Assembly (NCBI GenBank): GCA_050246635.1
Contig: JBFWVR010000002.1
Location: forward strand, 1 to 64,000
Origin: JBFWVR01 sp050246635
Lineage (GTDB): Bacteria > Acidobacteriota > Vicinamibacteria > Vicinamibacterales > UBA2999
Direction of reading: 5' to 3'
DNA length: 64,000 nucleotides
In this document: in pieces, positions 63,061-64,000 of the stretch
How positions within the stretch are numbered: position 1 is the first letter of the stretch
How the letters are laid out: the number at the start of each line of letters is the position of its first letter
Position numbers and translations under genes: made by a program
The notes under the pieces: generated by a model
Database searches by the model: none
Told to the model about the DNA's origin: nothing
What the model saw: only the letters and a program-made list of their open reading frames with translations

Positions 63061-63607
63061 GGCTCCACTCCTCGATGCGCCGCCTCAGCGCCCGGTAGCC
63101 CCGGTGCGCGGTCACCTTCACGTTCGACTCCGTCATGCCCAGGCGCGCGGCGACCTCCCGCACGCTCAGCTCCTCGAACTTGAGCAGCTCGATGACGCGC
63201 CTCTGGTTGTCGGGCAGGCCCGAGACCGCCTTTCGCAGGTCGGTGGCAAGCGCCTCGCGTTCCTGGGTGGCCCGGCGTCCGGGCTCGGGCCAGTGGCCGT
63301 CGGGCTGGACTTCACGCAGGAGTCGCCGGCGCTGGGCGCGCAGGCCGTCCACGAGCCGGTTCTGCGCGATGGCGTACATCCAGGGGGCGAACGGACGCGC
63401 CGGGTCGTAGGTGTGCCGCGCGCGGTGCAGGGCCACGAGGCACTCCTGCACGACATCGTCGCCCCAGGGCGCGTCGGCGACGCGGCGGCGCACGAATCCC
63501 CGCACGAGCAGGGACACGCGCGTCAGCAGGTCCTCGTACGCCTGCTGGTCGCCGTCCTGCGCCCGCTGCATCAGCCGGCCGAGTTCGCGCTCCTCGTCAG
63601 GGGTCAT
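63050..63607 (-). CDS. ECF-type sigma factor paired with NrsF
   Basis: A 185-residue ECF sigma factor of the SigF-like group. Region 2 reads VVQECLVALHRARHTYDPAR then PFAPWMYAIAQNRLVDGLRA. Region 4 reads LPDNQRRVIELLKFEELSVR with EVAARLGMTESNVKVTAHRG. The overlap with the NrsF gene fixes the pair. Region 2 has the same HRAR-YDPA..P-PW block as the sigma factor at 59498, so the two modules are related. Confidence 0.94.
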   Translation of the reverse strand: MTPDEERELGRLMQRAQDGDQQAYEDLLTRVSLLVRGFVRRRVADAPWGDDVVQECLVALHRARHTYDPARPFAPWMYAIAQNRLVDGLRAQRRRLLREVQPDGHWPEPGRRATQEREALATDLRKAVSGLPDNQRRVIELLKFEELSVREVAARLGMTESNVKVTAHRGYRALRRRIEEWSRAD

Positions 63608-63710
63608 CCGGGCGTGGGCGGCCCCACGGTCTCCATTACGCGGATGGGCACCACGCGGTTACGGCGTGGGCCGGGGCTCGGGAATCCGCCCGTAAGCATA
63701 CCGAATCCGC

Positions 63711-63716
63711 TATGCT
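63711..63716 (+). promoter_or_regulatory. -10-like TATGCT upstream of the GltS-type gene
   Basis: TATGCT lies 42 bases before TTG 63759, giving a leader of about 35 bases that includes a strong GAGGAGG. Confidence 0.4.
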
Positions 63717-63758
63717 CGTGCCGCCCGCCCGGCCGCGCGGGCCACCCGAGGAGGCGCG

Positions 63759-64000
63759 TTGCCCGAGACCGTCATCGCCCTGGACATGATCCAGTCGCTC
63801 GCCCTCGCCGCCGCGCTGCTCTTCGCCGGGTACGGCGTGCGCCGCCGCGTGGCGGTCCTGGACCGCTACAACATCCCCGCGCCCGTGATTGGCGGCTTCC
63901 TCTTCGCCGCGCTGGCACTCGTCCTCCGGCTCGGGGGTCTCGCGCGGTTCACCTTCGACACGACGTTCCAGACCCCGCTGATGATCGCGTTCTTCACCAC
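63759..64000 (+). CDS. gltS: GltS-type sodium/glutamate symporter, N-terminal part (continues past the window)
   Basis: The first 80 codons are present. The start is TTG with GAGGAGG 4 bases upstream. The sequence MIQSLALAAALLFAGYGVRR, a basic loop, then YNIPAPVIGGFLFAALALVL matches the first two TM segments of GltS, with the conserved IPAPVIGG. The family imports glutamate with Na+, though distant members carry other acids. The rest lies outside the window. Confidence 0.8.
   Translation, partial: MPETVIALDMIQSLALAAALLFAGYGVRRRVAVLDRYNIPAPVIGGFLFAALALVLRLGGLARFTFDTTFQTPLMIAFFT

Overview
The window is GC-rich bacterial DNA packed with secreted hydrolases, amidohydrolases, ADOP/MacB-type permeases, Asp-box (sortilin-like) proteins and two-component proteins. 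That gene mix, especially the duplicated ADOP permease and the abundance of signal-peptide-bearing M1/M20/M24/DUF885 peptidases, suggests Acidobacteriota, most likely a Vicinamibacteria-like lineage. This is inference from gene content; no rRNA or other phylogenetic marker is present. No tRNA, rRNA or CRISPR array was seen.

Layout. 1-122: one end of an IS481-type insertion sequence. 186-8802 (+): universal stress protein, small lipoprotein, ADOP permease, M1 aminopeptidase, amidohydrolase, glutathione peroxidase. 17941 down to 8896 (-): a compact signalling cluster (outer-membrane beta-barrel, two chemoreceptors, a histidine kinase with two membrane blocks, a NarL-type regulator, a small HTH-like protein and a hybrid kinase) behind a structured leader. 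18158-24022: PAS protein, amidohydrolase, two-lobed aspartic protease, FAD oxidase, and a second copy of the beta-barrel family preceded by three 11-bp direct repeats. 24230-30849: sortilin-like Asp-box protein, CapA-like protein and an M20D hydrolase. 31003-34445: a coupled HisKA_2 kinase and REC-PAS-GAF-kinase-REC hybrid. 34552-43183: cystathionine beta-synthase, MFS transporter, DinB protein, OxyR (5' end apparently frameshifted) convergent with a secreted KatG, and a metal-binding lipoprotein coupled to an acetamidase-like protein. 43193-52473 (-): amidohydrolase, an ABC ATPase with two MacB-like permeases, and a tandem pair of M20-like proteins with altered metal ligands. 52606-58270 (+): DUF885 protein, Xaa-Pro aminopeptidase, HupE/UreJ-like protein, MBL-fold hydrolase, CPBP protease. 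58550-64000: NTF2-like protein, two ECF sigma/NrsF-like pairs, a PanE-like reductase, a cupin, and the start of a GltS-type symporter that runs off the window.

Two themes cut across these regions. First, nearly every non-trivial intergenic space carries a short-period tandem array with a 7-, 8-, 9- or 13-bp unit. The 8-bp arrays (GTGATCTN) always face the gene they follow, provide a stop in all three frames, and supply the last codons of three genes. Second, at least eight genes have a -10-like hexamer exactly 6 or 7 bases before the start codon, which predicts leaderless mRNAs. The rest use ordinary Shine-Dalgarno sites or 4-base start/stop overlaps.
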